Assembly (NCBI RefSeq): GCF_003480915.1
Contig: NZ_QUKD01000015.1
Coordinates: 62,365-126,364, forward strand
Direction of reading: 5' to 3'
Length of the DNA stretch: 64,000 nt
Source: Parabacteroides sp. TM07-1AC
GTDB taxonomy: Bacteria > Bacteroidota > Bacteroidia > Bacteroidales > Tannerellaceae
Under the pieces are notes generated by a model. The model did not search any database, was not told the DNA's origin, and saw only the letters and a program-made list of their open reading frames with translations. The stretch's first letter is position 1; each line of letters begins with the position of its first letter. A program made the position numbers and the translations under genes. Shown in pieces: positions 9,504 to 18,572 of this stretch.

Positions 9504-9597
9504 CACTCTCATCTTCATACAAATGTAATACCTGTTTCACGTCGTTGAAATACTCCTGTACTTACTTTGCAGTAAGAAAATTAATTCAATAAGAGTA

Positions 9598-10416
9598 ATG
9601 AAAAAGACGATTCTTTTGGCTGCTATGGCCATCGGTTTATTTACAACAAATGTATTTGCACAGAAGATCAAAGGAAGTGATACTTGTCTGCCCGTCAGCC
9701 AGACGGAGGCCGAGAATTTTATGAATAAGCATAAAGGCACTAAAGTGACCGTAACGGGTGGCGGCTCGGGTGTCGGTATCTCTGCTCTCATGGAAGGAAC
9801 GACCGATATTGCGATGTCTTCCCGTAAAATGAAATTCGATGAAAAAGTCCGTCTGCAGGAAGCAAAGAAGAATGCAAAGGAGGTGGTGATCGCTTATGAT
9901 GCCCTGGCGGTAGTCGTTCATCCCTCCAATAAGGTAGACAACCTGACCCGCGAACAGTTGGAAGGAATCTTCACCGGCAAGATCAAGAACTGGAAAGAAG
10001 TAGGCGGAGCCGATATGAAGATCGTTGCCTATTCGCGTGAAACCTCTTCCGGTACCTATGAGTTTTTCAAGGAAAGTGTATTGAAGAACAAGAATTATAT
10101 GAACGGTATCCTGAGTATGCCCGCGACAGGAGCCATCATCCAGTCGGTAAGCCAGACAAAAGGTGCTATCGGCTACGTCGGACTGGCGTATGTCAATAAA
10201 GACGTAAAACCGCTTCATGTCTCTTACGATGCCGGAAAGAATTATGTGGAACCTTCTTTTGCCAATGCAAAGAATAAGACCTATCCGATTGTCCGTCCGT
10301 TGTTCTACTATTACGAGGCAAAAAACGAAGGTCCTGTGAAACCGTTCATCGATTATGTGTTGTCTGCTGAGGGACAGGAAATTGTGAAGAAAGTGGGTTA
10401 TATCCCGGTTAAATAG
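9598..10416 (+). CDS. pstS: PstS-like phosphate-binding periplasmic protein
   Basis: A 272-residue PBP-like protein with signal peptide 1-21 (ends VFAQ). The mature start KIKGSDTCLP and the segment VTGGGSGVGISALMEGTTDIAMSSR carry the phosphate-loop residues of PstS. The central part (NLTREQLEGIFTGKIKNWKEVGG, SRETSSGTYEFF) also follows the family. It binds inorganic phosphate for an ABC importer, but no pstCAB lies in the window, so either those genes are elsewhere or the protein works with the neighbouring porin as a stand-alone binder. A strong terminator follows. Confidence 0.85.
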   Translation: MKKTILLAAMAIGLFTTNVFAQKIKGSDTCLPVSQTEAENFMNKHKGTKVTVTGGGSGVGISALMEGTTDIAMSSRKMKFDEKVRLQEAKKNAKEVVIAYDALAVVVHPSNKVDNLTREQLEGIFTGKIKNWKEVGGADMKIVAYSRETSSGTYEFFKESVLKNKNYMNGILSMPATGAIIQSVSQTKGAIGYVGLAYVNKDVKPLHVSYDAGKNYVEPSFANAKNKTYPIVRPLFYYYEAKNEGPVKPFIDYVLSAEGQEIVKKVGYIPVK

Positions 10417-10452
10417 TTTAGTCTTTAAAGGTTTTGCTTTGGTTTTAGTCGT

Positions 10453-10512
10453 AAAGGACTGATGTTGTTGCACAAAAAAGATATACGTGTGCAATAATAT
10501 TAGTCCTTTTTG
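10453..10512 (+). terminator. Long-stem terminator after pstS
   Basis: Arms 10453-10474 and 10488-10509 pair over 22 bp. Three positions are G-U wobbles only in the plus-strand RNA, so the structure belongs to the pstS transcript. It is followed by a T-run to 10511. Confidence 0.8.
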
Positions 10513-10534
10513 CACATCATTTGGTTTATTGTGC

Positions 10535-10542
10535 TACCTTTG
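10535..10542 (+). promoter_or_regulatory. Promoter -7 box for the nitronate monooxygenase gene
   Basis: TACCTTTG matches TAnnTTTG. A TTTG at 10509-10512 is a possible -33 element, 22 bp upstream. It overlaps the T-run of the pstS terminator. Confidence 0.6.
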
Positions 10543-10571
10543 CTGCGTATTTATAAACTATATAAACTTAC

Positions 10572-11639
10572 ATGAAGACATTAACAATCGGAGATCTCAA
10601 ACCCCGTTTCCCAATTATCCAAGGTGGGATGGGCGTAGGAATATCTCTATCCGGCTTAGCCTCGGCCGTTGCAAATGAAGGTGGGATTGGCGTTATCTCC
10701 GCAGCCGGTCTCGGACTTTTATATAAGAAATTATCTCCTAATTACACTGAAGCCGGCAATTTGGGCTTGGCTGAAGAGATCCGTAAAGCCCGTGAAAAGG
10801 CAAAAGGTATCATCGGTGTAAACGTCATGGTCGCCTTGTCAGACTTTGCCGAACTGGTGAAGACCAGTATCGCCGAAAAGGTGGATATTATCTTCAGTGG
10901 TGCAGGTCTGCCGCTCGACTTACCCTCTTTCCTGAAGAAAGACAGTGTGACGAAGCTCGTGCCCATCGTATCGAGTGCACGTGCCGTACGCATCATCTGC
11001 GAGAAATGGAAAAACAACTACGACTACCTGCCCGACGCTGTCGTGCTGGAAGGTCCGAAAGCCGGCGGTCACCTCGGTTACAAGGAGAACCAGCTGGAAG
11101 ACGAACATTTCTCGTTGGAAGAACTGCTGCCACAGGTTGTGCAGGAAGTATCTGTTTTCGAACAGAAATACAACAAGAGTATCCCGGTAATTGCAGCAGG
11201 AGGCATTTATACGGGTGAAGATATCAAACGCATGATGGACCTTGGAGCATCGGGCGTTCAATTAGGAACCCGTTTCGTCACGACTACCGAGTGTGATGCT
11301 TCCGACGCTTTCAAGGAAAGCTATATTAAAGCGGAAGAGAAGGACATCGAGATCATCAAGAGCCCGGTCGGTATGCCCGGTCGTGCGATCCATTGCAACT
11401 TCCTCGAAAAGGTGAAAGCAGGGATCAAGCAACCGAAAGCGTGTCCTTTCAACTGCATCAAGACGTGCGACATTTCGCGAAGTCCTTATTGCATCGTCAC
11501 GGCTTTGTACAATGCTTTCAAAGGAAACTTTGAGAACGGATATGCCTTTGCCGGAAGCAATGCCTGGAAGACCAGCCGCATCATGTCGGTACGCGAGACG
11601 ATCAACGAACTGATCAACGAGTGGAAATCGAAAGAATGA
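10572..11639 (+). CDS. Nitronate monooxygenase family flavoprotein
   Basis: A 355-residue FMN-binding TIM barrel of the nitronate monooxygenase / FabK-like group. It shows PIIQGGMGVGIS at the start, then ANEGGIGVISAAGLG, VLEGPKAGGHLG, and the phosphate-binding end IPVIAAGGIYTG...GVQLGTRF. The long Cys-containing C-terminus (CPFNCIKTCDI) is common in Bacteroidales members. It probably detoxifies alkyl nitronates or acts as a related flavin oxidase or enoyl reductase; sequence alone does not separate these. Cytoplasmic and monocistronic. Confidence 0.85.
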   Translation: MKTLTIGDLKPRFPIIQGGMGVGISLSGLASAVANEGGIGVISAAGLGLLYKKLSPNYTEAGNLGLAEEIRKAREKAKGIIGVNVMVALSDFAELVKTSIAEKVDIIFSGAGLPLDLPSFLKKDSVTKLVPIVSSARAVRIICEKWKNNYDYLPDAVVLEGPKAGGHLGYKENQLEDEHFSLEELLPQVVQEVSVFEQKYNKSIPVIAAGGIYTGEDIKRMMDLGASGVQLGTRFVTTTECDASDAFKESYIKAEEKDIEIIKSPVGMPGRAIHCNFLEKVKAGIKQPKACPFNCIKTCDISRSPYCIVTALYNAFKGNFENGYAFAGSNAWKTSRIMSVRETINELINEWKSKE

Positions 11640-11660
11640 TTTTTTCTACTTATATGAATA

Positions 11661-11697
11661 TAAAACCCCGGTAGACGTGATGTTTACCGGGGTTTTA
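11661..11697. terminator. Bidirectional terminator between convergent genes
   Basis: AAAACCCCGGTA (11662-11673) pairs with TACCGGGGTTTT (11685-11696), giving A- and T-runs on both strands between the genes ending at 11639 and 11763. Confidence 0.85.
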
Positions 11698-11762
11698 TTA
11701 TTTTAAGGGCTGTAACTAATACGACCTTTTTCGCTACCGATGCCGGGTCGAAAGATTCATTT

Positions 11763-13211
11763 TCATTGTTCTTTCAGCCAGTTGCTCAACCCTTCCTGGT
11801 TTTCGGCTGCGGCTTTGACACCAGCATTGGCAGCCTTGCTGAAATATTCGAGTGCTTTCTGATACTCTTTTTTCTTGGCGTAGGCTACACCGAGGTTGTT
11901 CCAGGCTTCCGGTGTGTTGATCTTTTGCAGACGTTCGATGCCGGCTTCAGTAGCTCCGCGTTCGATCTCAAGAGCGGCAGTATTCTGCTGTGCAACCGGA
12001 TCGGTCGGATAGAGGCGTACGGCAATATCGAATACCTCTTTGAATTCCGGGCTGTCTTTCGGGTACGTATTGGCTACCACGAACATTTCGTTCAGACTCA
12101 GATACTGAGGTTTCGTCTTGATCACCTGTTTGGCTTCGTTCACATCGAACGGACGAGCAATGTAAGCCAGCGTATAGTCGATACGACGCAGGGCAGGATA
12201 ATAATCGTCCAGCAACATGCGGTACGTACGTCCTCCGTTCAGGGCTTTGAGCTGTGCCTTACGTTTATTGATGTCGGAGATATCCAGTACTTTCAGGATT
12301 TCATCGCGGTCGGACAGGTTGGATGCTTTGATCGTGTTGCGCAAACCGATCCAGTCTTCACCTTCCCAGTTTACCTTCATCAGCGACGGGTTCATATCTT
12401 CCTTATCTTTCATGTAAGCGGCAAATGCCTTGGCACGGCTTTCCGACAGTTTCATATTATAGTCGTAGCCGCCTTCCGGTGAAGCATATCCTGTGATATT
12501 AAACTCTGTGAACTTCAGGTTCTTGTCGTTACGTACTTCATTGACGATCTTATTTACGCTTTTCAACTCGGCGGCGTTATTCTTGAAGTCATGCAGCAGG
12601 ACAGATTTGCCTACTTCGAAGTTCAGATAAGCCGAGTGTGTTTCACTACGCTGTTTTACCGGTTCTGCCGGAGGAGTCACATAACTCAGTTCGTAAGTCG
12701 GTGCAACTACCGGAGGCAATATGCGTGATGACAACGGAGTGATGTTGCTAGCTACATCACAGGATGCACATCCGGTCGTATTCGCCTGCATCACGAGCGA
12801 GGCGTTACGCATCCAGCTCTCGTAAGGTACGGTCAGTGTCATAGGGATCGATTCCACTTCGTTTTTCTTGTGGCGGAAGATCACGGTCGGTGTCTGTGCG
12901 AACGGTTCGGCACCGAAAGACATTTCACGGTTGAGTGCCTTCATACGTTTCTTGCCGGTAATAACAAACGGGTCGAACTTGACTGTATTTGCTTTGTCTG
13001 CCGATTGAAGCACCGGGGTGATGATTACCATGTTCTGCGATTTCAGGTTCATGTTTGTGAGGTTGGCAGTCGTCGACAATACAACCTCGCTGCCTTCTTT
13101 CTTTACTTGCAGGTCGCTGTATGCTATACCGTCCGGGCTAACAGTCTGCGCTTGCATGCTTCCATACGTGGTGCACAACAAAACGGTAGCAATATAAAAT
13201 AAATTCTTCAT
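11763..13211 (-). CDS. DUF3868 / OmpA-like / TPR protein
   Basis: A 482-residue exported protein with signal peptide 1-21 (SMQAQ). Residues about 22-130 match the DUF3868 type, rich in beta strands and with a CASCD loop. An OmpA-like peptidoglycan-binding segment follows (LNFEVGKSVLLHDF ... NITGYASPEGGYDYNMKLSESRA), and the C-terminus has TPR-type helices (AWNNLGVAYAKKKEYQKALEYFSKAA). In Bacteroidales this type of protein occurs in fimbrial loci with DUF3575 proteins, as here. It probably anchors or assists an envelope assembly. No fimbrillin gene follows; the next gene is convergent. Confidence 0.8.
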   Translation of the reverse strand: MKNLFYIATVLLCTTYGSMQAQTVSPDGIAYSDLQVKKEGSEVVLSTTANLTNMNLKSQNMVIITPVLQSADKANTVKFDPFVITGKKRMKALNREMSFGAEPFAQTPTVIFRHKKNEVESIPMTLTVPYESWMRNASLVMQANTTGCASCDVASNITPLSSRILPPVVAPTYELSYVTPPAEPVKQRSETHSAYLNFEVGKSVLLHDFKNNAAELKSVNKIVNEVRNDKNLKFTEFNITGYASPEGGYDYNMKLSESRAKAFAAYMKDKEDMNPSLMKVNWEGEDWIGLRNTIKASNLSDRDEILKVLDISDINKRKAQLKALNGGRTYRMLLDDYYPALRRIDYTLAYIARPFDVNEAKQVIKTKPQYLSLNEMFVVANTYPKDSPEFKEVFDIAVRLYPTDPVAQQNTAALEIERGATEAGIERLQKINTPEAWNNLGVAYAKKKEYQKALEYFSKAANAGVKAAAENQEGLSNWLKEQ

Positions 13212-13241
13212 TTTACTTACTTGATTTTAGTAGTTGATAAA

Positions 13242-13808
13242 TTAGTGGATAAAATAGATAAAGGAGATAGACGCTTTCGTCACACCCCAGTAATTGTGGT
13301 TACCTGTTCGAAGTTTCGGCATGTCTTTGCCTTTTGCGTATTCGTCGTAATGCATACGGGCGTAACCGGCACCGATCTCACCTTCGATACCCCAACGTTT
13401 GTTCAGGATCCATTGATGACCGATACTTACTCCGCCGCCATACATATAACCGTCGTATCGATGGTCGCGCAATTTCTTGAACATGTCGAACGGCAGCTTG
13501 AATCCGGCTACGTCATATTGTCCGCCCAGTGCGTGAACTCCGATGAACGTTCCGTTGAACTTTTCGCAAGTCCAGAACCGTACACCTGCATGGGCAAGCC
13601 AGTGCTTGAATTGTTTGTCGTTACTAAACTCAAATGGGTTGTAACCCGCAGAAAGGTCCATTGTGACCTTTTTTCCCAGTCCTACTTCCAGACCGAGGTT
13701 TGGAGTGGCGGTGGCATCGTAGACGATATTATTCTTTAATGCAACATGCTGTGCGCTAGCATATAAAGAAAGGAATAACGTTGCTCCTATTAAAAAGAAT
13801 TTCTTCAT
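13242..13808 (-). CDS. DUF3575 outer-membrane barrel protein
   Basis: The start at 13808 (MKKFFLIGATLFLSLYASAQ) gives a clean signal peptide; the longer frame from 13850 adds 14 hydrophilic residues. The 188-residue product is an eight-strand-like barrel protein of the DUF3575 family, with VALKNNIVYDATATPNLGLEVGLG and HQWILNKRWGIEGEIGAGYARMHY-type segments kept. It is 30 bp upstream of the DUF3868 gene and surely cotranscribed. Such pairs accompany Mfa/Fim-like fimbriae; its exact role is unknown. Confidence 0.85.
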   Translation of the reverse strand: MKKFFLIGATLFLSLYASAQHVALKNNIVYDATATPNLGLEVGLGKKVTMDLSAGYNPFEFSNDKQFKHWLAHAGVRFWTCEKFNGTFIGVHALGGQYDVAGFKLPFDMFKKLRDHRYDGYMYGGGVSIGHQWILNKRWGIEGEIGAGYARMHYDEYAKGKDMPKLRTGNHNYWGVTKASISFIYFIH

Positions 13809-14013
13809 ATGATATTCATTATTGGTGATACTCATCAATGTAACATGCATAGATACGCGAAAGTTCGTAGTAGTTAAAAAAAAAGGGTGAATAATTAAGA
13901 ATAATTAGGGTAAATAGGGGGAGTTGTCTCCGTTATTTCCGTCATTCTTTTAAAGCCCAGTTTGGAAAAACTCCCCAGGAGTATAGAGCCGGATAAATGA
14001 GTAGGCACCGGAC

Positions 14014-14061
14014 AAAAGACCGACAGGCACCCGTTCATCAACGGGTGCCTGTCGGTCTTTT
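14014..14061 (-). terminator. 22-bp perfect hairpin downstream of the GH3 gene
   Basis: Arms 14014-14035 and 14040-14061 are exact reverse complements around a 4-nt CATC loop. It lies 36 bp beyond the GH3 stop and ends in a short T-run on either strand. A smaller partial copy of the left arm (GGCACCGGAC) precedes it at 14004. Confidence 0.85.
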
Positions 14062-14097
14062 AACGGATGCTGGTCGTCTGGATCAGCTATGAGGTCT

Positions 14098-16965
14098 TTA
14101 TTTTTTCAATTCAGCAATTCCTACTTCAGAGATGGAAGCATTGCCGGAAGTGATTACGATTCGGATATCACTGGCTGTTGTACCTTTGAACCGGTAGCTT
14201 TTCAGCTCGTTGGTCGCTTCAATCTTTCCCGAATAAACGGTCAGGAACTGGCCGCCGCCACTGGAAAGCTGTATCTCGAAAGCGGCATCTGTACTCTTTT
14301 CTTTCCATGCGATGGAGATACGGTTGGGAGATGCATTGTTTTCAAGGGCGAATGTAATGGATTCTCCTTTTCCGGCACTCCAGGCGGTTGAAAAATTCTT
14401 ATCCAGGACCTGTACCGCTGTTTCGGGCGAAGTACTGGCATTCACCGATTTACCAAAACCGGAAGTGGTGGCTACGCCCGAATCGCTTTTTCCATATTTT
14501 ATCACGCGGATACGTTCATTCAGCCGGATATCTTCTGACGAGGCTCCTACCATAATCTTGAAATCTCCCGGTTCAACCACCCATTGGTTCTCTTTATTAT
14601 ATAACTGTAGTTCGCGGGGATGGAGGATGAAAGTGACTTCTTTGGTTTCTCCCGGTTCCAGCCCGACACGTTCGAATCCGCAAAGTTTCTTTTCGTAGGT
14701 CGTTACGGAGCTGAGCAGATCGCGCACATATAATTGGGCAACCTCGTCACCAGCCCTTTTCCCCGTGTTCGTAATTTTGCATTTGACCGTCACTTCCTGG
14801 TTTGGAGTGATGACAGCCGGGTGCACAGTGATGTCGGAATATTCAAAAGTAGTATAACTTAGTCCGTAACCGAACGGATAGAGCGGACCGTTTACACGTG
14901 ACATATTTCCTTTCATACCCGGATTATGCCCGCCGTCTATCTGTGCCGCAGGTTTACTCGGGAAGTTAAATGGTATTTGTCCGACTGTCTTCGGGAAAGT
15001 GACGGTCAGTTTACCTCCCGGGTTATAATCTCCGAATAGGGCATCTGCAACGGCTATACCGCCCTGTGAGCCGGGATACCATGCTTCGAGTATGGAAGGA
15101 ATGAACTTGTCCGCCCAGTTGATTGAAAGCGGACGACCGTTGACCAGTACCAGGATAACCGGTTTTCCGGTGGCTGCTACTGCTTCCAGTAATTCCTGTT
15201 GCCGTCCCGGCAGTTCCAGGCTGGAACGTGATTTGTTTTCTCCGCAGGTCCGGGTGCCTCCACCCAGAACTATGACAACGGCATCACTTTTTCGGGCGTT
15301 TTCTACGGCGAGGTCGATCTCTTTCTTTTCCTCATCACTGAGCGGGAAACGCATCAGTTCAGACTCCGGCCAGTTTGGGTCTACCAGGTCGCATCCTTTT
15401 GTGTATAGAACTTCCGTGCCGGGTTTGACCTTGTTGCGGATGCCATCCAGGACAGTTGTGACTTCTACGGCTAACGGGCCATAATGGGTCAGGGCAAAAG
15501 ACTTTTCATCGGCATTGGGACCGCAAACGGCTATTTTGCTGATTTTATTCGCATCCAGAGGTAGCAGATTGTCTTTATTCTTCAGTAAGACCAGGGATTC
15601 TTTTGAAGCCTGTAAAGCTATTTGTTGATTTTCCGGGCTGTTCACTTCTTTGTCGGCTTGTTTCAGGTCGGTCTGGTACGGATTGTCGAATAGTCCGACA
15701 AGGAACTTAACCCGCAGGATATCACGGACACGGCTGTCGATCGTTTCCATGCTGATAGCTCCCTCTTTGATCAGCTTGCGCAACGGCAGGACATAAGAAT
15801 CGGGCGAACGGAAGGTACAACGTATGTTCAAACCGGCTTCAACACTTTGAAGAACGGCTTCTTCCATATCTTCTGCCGTATTATGTTTGGAATACAGGTA
15901 TTCTACGGCATCGCTGTCTGATACCACATAGCCGCGAAATCCCATTTCACCCCGCAGACGGGTTGTCAGCCAGTAATAGCTGCTTTGAACGGGAAAGCCG
16001 TCGTAGTCATTGTAAGAACTCATGACTCCTAAGATTCCGGCTTCGCGAATTACCCGTTTGAATGGATAGACATGGATATTTTCGACCTCGCGCGGTGACA
16101 TCTGCGGATCGACGCGCGACATCCCTTCACGTCCTCCTTTGTTGTTGCTGTAAGCTATATAGTGTTTTGACGTGGCTGCCACCTGATGGTCCTGTTGCAT
16201 TCCTTTAGCCATTTGGATACCCAGTTCGGCTACCAGATAGGGGCTTTCTCCGTATACTTCTTCATAGCGGCCCCAGCGTTGGTCGCGTCCCACATCCAGG
16301 ATGGGGGCATAAATATTGGTGTAACCCAGCAGGCGGCCTTCACGTCCGGTGATATAACCGATCTGGCGGATCAGGCTGCGGTTCCAGGTGTGACCCAATC
16401 CCAGCTGAGTCGGGAAATTGGTCGCTTTGAAACTTTCAACTCCTCTGATCCCTTCGTTCGTAAAGTCGGTAGGGATACCGAGGCGTGTTTCTTCGATAAA
16501 GAAACGCTGTACTTCATTCAAAGCCCATGCGTGGCGTGAAGCCGGCCATACATATGGATTGTCGGATGGCGGCAATCCCCATTGCTGGAAACCGTTCAGA
16601 TGTTCATCGATGGCACCCATGCCGTCTTTCCACAACTGATTTTTCCATTCAGGGGTGGGCAGGTCGTCTTTCAGTACCCGTTTATAGCCGTATAAGGTTA
16701 CCATTTGGCAGGTTTTCTCTTCGACCGTCATCTGTGACAATAGATCTTCGATACGGTTGTCGAGTGGAGCTGACGGGTCTTCGTAAATGTCTTTCTTGCC
16801 ATTTTTGTTGAAGTCGATCCAACCTTTATGGTAAATAGCCTTGTTTGTTACTTTGTAAGTGTCCGGGATGCGGATATCTTGTAATGCTTTCTGCTGGGCC
16901 TGCAGGCAGGGAACAGCAGAAATCGTGAGACATAACAGCCAGGAAACAGTCGGTTTGTGTATCAT
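14098..16965 (-). CDS. Beta-glucosidase-type GH3 with C-terminal carbohydrate-binding-like domain
   Basis: This 955-residue exported hydrolase has signal peptide 1-23. A Ca-loop-like insert DFNKNGKKDIYED (51-63) precedes the GH3 barrel (LLSQMTVEEKTCQM onward). The nucleophile is expected at D350 (GYVVSDSDAV), and KHYIAYSNNKGGRE supplies the substrate-site Lys-His. Then come the GH3-C domain (LVLVNGRPL, AWYPGSQGG), an Fn3-like domain (GDEVAQLYVRD) and a C-terminal F5/8-type beta-sandwich (about 830-955). It should remove terminal beta-linked glucose or xylose-type sugars. It begins 3 bp after the sulfatase, in the remnant of a susD-containing locus. Confidence 0.92.
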   Translation of the reverse strand: MIHKPTVSWLLCLTISAVPCLQAQQKALQDIRIPDTYKVTNKAIYHKGWIDFNKNGKKDIYEDPSAPLDNRIEDLLSQMTVEEKTCQMVTLYGYKRVLKDDLPTPEWKNQLWKDGMGAIDEHLNGFQQWGLPPSDNPYVWPASRHAWALNEVQRFFIEETRLGIPTDFTNEGIRGVESFKATNFPTQLGLGHTWNRSLIRQIGYITGREGRLLGYTNIYAPILDVGRDQRWGRYEEVYGESPYLVAELGIQMAKGMQQDHQVAATSKHYIAYSNNKGGREGMSRVDPQMSPREVENIHVYPFKRVIREAGILGVMSSYNDYDGFPVQSSYYWLTTRLRGEMGFRGYVVSDSDAVEYLYSKHNTAEDMEEAVLQSVEAGLNIRCTFRSPDSYVLPLRKLIKEGAISMETIDSRVRDILRVKFLVGLFDNPYQTDLKQADKEVNSPENQQIALQASKESLVLLKNKDNLLPLDANKISKIAVCGPNADEKSFALTHYGPLAVEVTTVLDGIRNKVKPGTEVLYTKGCDLVDPNWPESELMRFPLSDEEKKEIDLAVENARKSDAVVIVLGGGTRTCGENKSRSSLELPGRQQELLEAVAATGKPVILVLVNGRPLSINWADKFIPSILEAWYPGSQGGIAVADALFGDYNPGGKLTVTFPKTVGQIPFNFPSKPAAQIDGGHNPGMKGNMSRVNGPLYPFGYGLSYTTFEYSDITVHPAVITPNQEVTVKCKITNTGKRAGDEVAQLYVRDLLSSVTTYEKKLCGFERVGLEPGETKEVTFILHPRELQLYNKENQWVVEPGDFKIMVGASSEDIRLNERIRVIKYGKSDSGVATTSGFGKSVNASTSPETAVQVLDKNFSTAWSAGKGESITFALENNASPNRISIAWKEKSTDAAFEIQLSSGGGQFLTVYSGKIEATNELKSYRFKGTTASDIRIVITSGNASISEVGIAELKK

Positions 16966-16968
16966 GTT

Positions 16969-18384
16969 CTAATCTTTTAATATGCGTGTTCTGAATTGGT
17001 GGATTGCTTTCCGGAAACGGTCTGTCTGTTTCCGGTATCTGGTCTGGGAGGCGACATTTGTATTCTCTTCCGGATCGACGGAATGATCAAACAACATTTC
17101 TCCGGCGGACCGGCGTTCTTTGTCGGTCCATTCGGCATAGCTGTAATTACCGTCGACTACATTCGTCCCTTTTCCCCATTGGATAAAGGCAAATGCTTTT
17201 CCTTTACTTTCCGGATCTTTCAGAAGCGGGAGAAAGCTTTTACCCTGTACCGACTTCGGACAACTTATTTTACATGCCTGGCAGAGGGTAGGATAGATGT
17301 CGACAAATTCAACTATGCCGCGGGAAACTCCGTCGGATGTTCCGGGCATACGGACGATCAGGGGAGCCCGTGTGGCATGGTTCATCAGATTGTGCTTTCC
17401 CCAGAAAGTATGTTCACCCAAATGCCATCCGTGATCACCCACGAGGACGACGATGGTATTATCGGCCAGTCCCAAATTATCCAGCTCATCCAGAACCAAC
17501 CCGATCTGTGCGTCGACGAAGCTGACACAGGCATAATAGGCATGCCGCGCTTCACGGTGAAAGTCGTCACTGTCAACATTCCCGGTCTGTGTGTACTGGA
17601 AAATCTCACGTGAACCGTACACCTGCTTAGGCAGGTCTTCCGGCAGATAACGGTTGTCGGCTGTAACGATCTCCTCTCGTTTGTATAGATCCCAATATTT
17701 CTTAGGTGCGTTAAAAGGGAGATGGGGGCGCCGGAAGCCTACTGCCATGAAAAAAGGTTTGTCACTATTTTGCAGGCGTTGTAAGTCGCTGATAACTTTG
17801 CGGGCGATTTTGTTGTCTTCATACAGACTGTCGGGTACATCAGCCGATTCGCAATACGGTCCCCGGTTGTTTTTGGGGTTCAGGTGCTTGCCTGATTCAT
17901 CGTTCAGCCATAATTCCCATTTGTTATATTCCGCCCAGTCTTTGCTGTTTGGACTGATAGCCCAGGGTGCCTCGCTCCACGTACCTTCATGATCGTCGGT
18001 ATTATGGAATACCTTACCGGTGGAGGTGGCGTAATACCCCTGATCCCTGAACGTTTGTGAGATGGGGATAGCCCAGGGAGCGTCTGTCTGTGCGTAGGTG
18101 TCGGCATCGATGAAGCGTTCCGGGAATTTGGGATATACACCTGTCAGAAAGCTGGCGCGGGAGGCTCCGCTGACGGGTACATTGCAGTAGGCGTTTGCAA
18201 AGACTGTGCTGTTTCGCGCTAACCGGTCGATATTCGGCGTTTTCACTTGTGGAGCTCCGTAGCATCCCAGTTCCGTCCGCAGGTCGTCTACGATCAGGAA
18301 AAGCACATTCGGCTTTTTTGCCTGAGCCTGTGCTGCCGCGAGGGCTGCACAGGAGGCGAGTACTATTAATCTGTCTGTCTTCAT
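16969..18384 (-). CDS. Serine-type sulfatase, iduronate-2-sulfatase-like (S1 family)
   Basis: This 471-residue periplasmic sulfatase has signal peptide 1-22. Metal ligands D33-D34 are in FLIVDDLRTELG, and the sulfatase signature reads S72-G-A-S-R76 followed by ASFLTGVYP. Position 72 is serine, not cysteine, and the usual Pro is Ala; it must be matured to formylglycine by an anSME-type enzyme encoded elsewhere. The later metal site VGDHGWHLGEHTFWGKHN is intact. Overall it is nearest to iduronate-2-sulfatase-like enzymes; the substrate is probably a sulfated host glycan. It lies 12 bp after the susD relic and 3 bp before GH3. Confidence 0.88.
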   Translation of the reverse strand: MKTDRLIVLASCAALAAAQAQAKKPNVLFLIVDDLRTELGCYGAPQVKTPNIDRLARNSTVFANAYCNVPVSGASRASFLTGVYPKFPERFIDADTYAQTDAPWAIPISQTFRDQGYYATSTGKVFHNTDDHEGTWSEAPWAISPNSKDWAEYNKWELWLNDESGKHLNPKNNRGPYCESADVPDSLYEDNKIARKVISDLQRLQNSDKPFFMAVGFRRPHLPFNAPKKYWDLYKREEIVTADNRYLPEDLPKQVYGSREIFQYTQTGNVDSDDFHREARHAYYACVSFVDAQIGLVLDELDNLGLADNTIVVLVGDHGWHLGEHTFWGKHNLMNHATRAPLIVRMPGTSDGVSRGIVEFVDIYPTLCQACKISCPKSVQGKSFLPLLKDPESKGKAFAFIQWGKGTNVVDGNYSYAEWTDKERRSAGEMLFDHSVDPEENTNVASQTRYRKQTDRFRKAIHQFRTRILKD

Positions 18385-18396
18385 GGTATTTTATTT

Positions 18397-18572
18397 TTAC
18401 CAGCCCGGGTTATTAGGCGCCAGGGCCGGATTCCGTTCGATTTCGAGGCCGGGGATAGGCCATAGATAATCTCTGTCTGCAAATATACGTTTATATCTTT
18501 CAGCTCCGGTCAGATCACAGTAAGTAAAGTTAAGTTTTTCTTTGGCTATACCCCATTTAAGGTGGTTCTGTT
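18397..18572 (-). pseudogene. SusD/RagB C-terminal relic
   Basis: Read on the minus strand, the last ~57 codons before TAA 18399-18397 give NFTYCDLTGAERYKRIFADR followed by DYLWPIPGLEIERNPALAPN and NPGW. The WPIP..EI..NP.L..NPGW ending is the hallmark of SusD-family glycan-binding lipoproteins. The remaining ~500 residues and the partner susC are absent: the frame runs out at the end of the LuxR gene (stop 18575-18573). This marks a deletion or insertion junction and shows that sulfatase and GH3 were once in a polysaccharide-utilisation locus. Confidence 0.88.

Noticed and set aside
13221..13739. 172-codon plus-strand frame opposite the DUF3575 gene
   Set aside because: Complement of a conserved gene with no domain match.
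18479..18490. Minus-strand TATATTTG box in the susD relic
   Set aside because: It lies inside former coding sequence, about 100 bp before the sulfatase, with no convincing -33 element; probably chance, although read-through or a weak promoter cannot be excluded.
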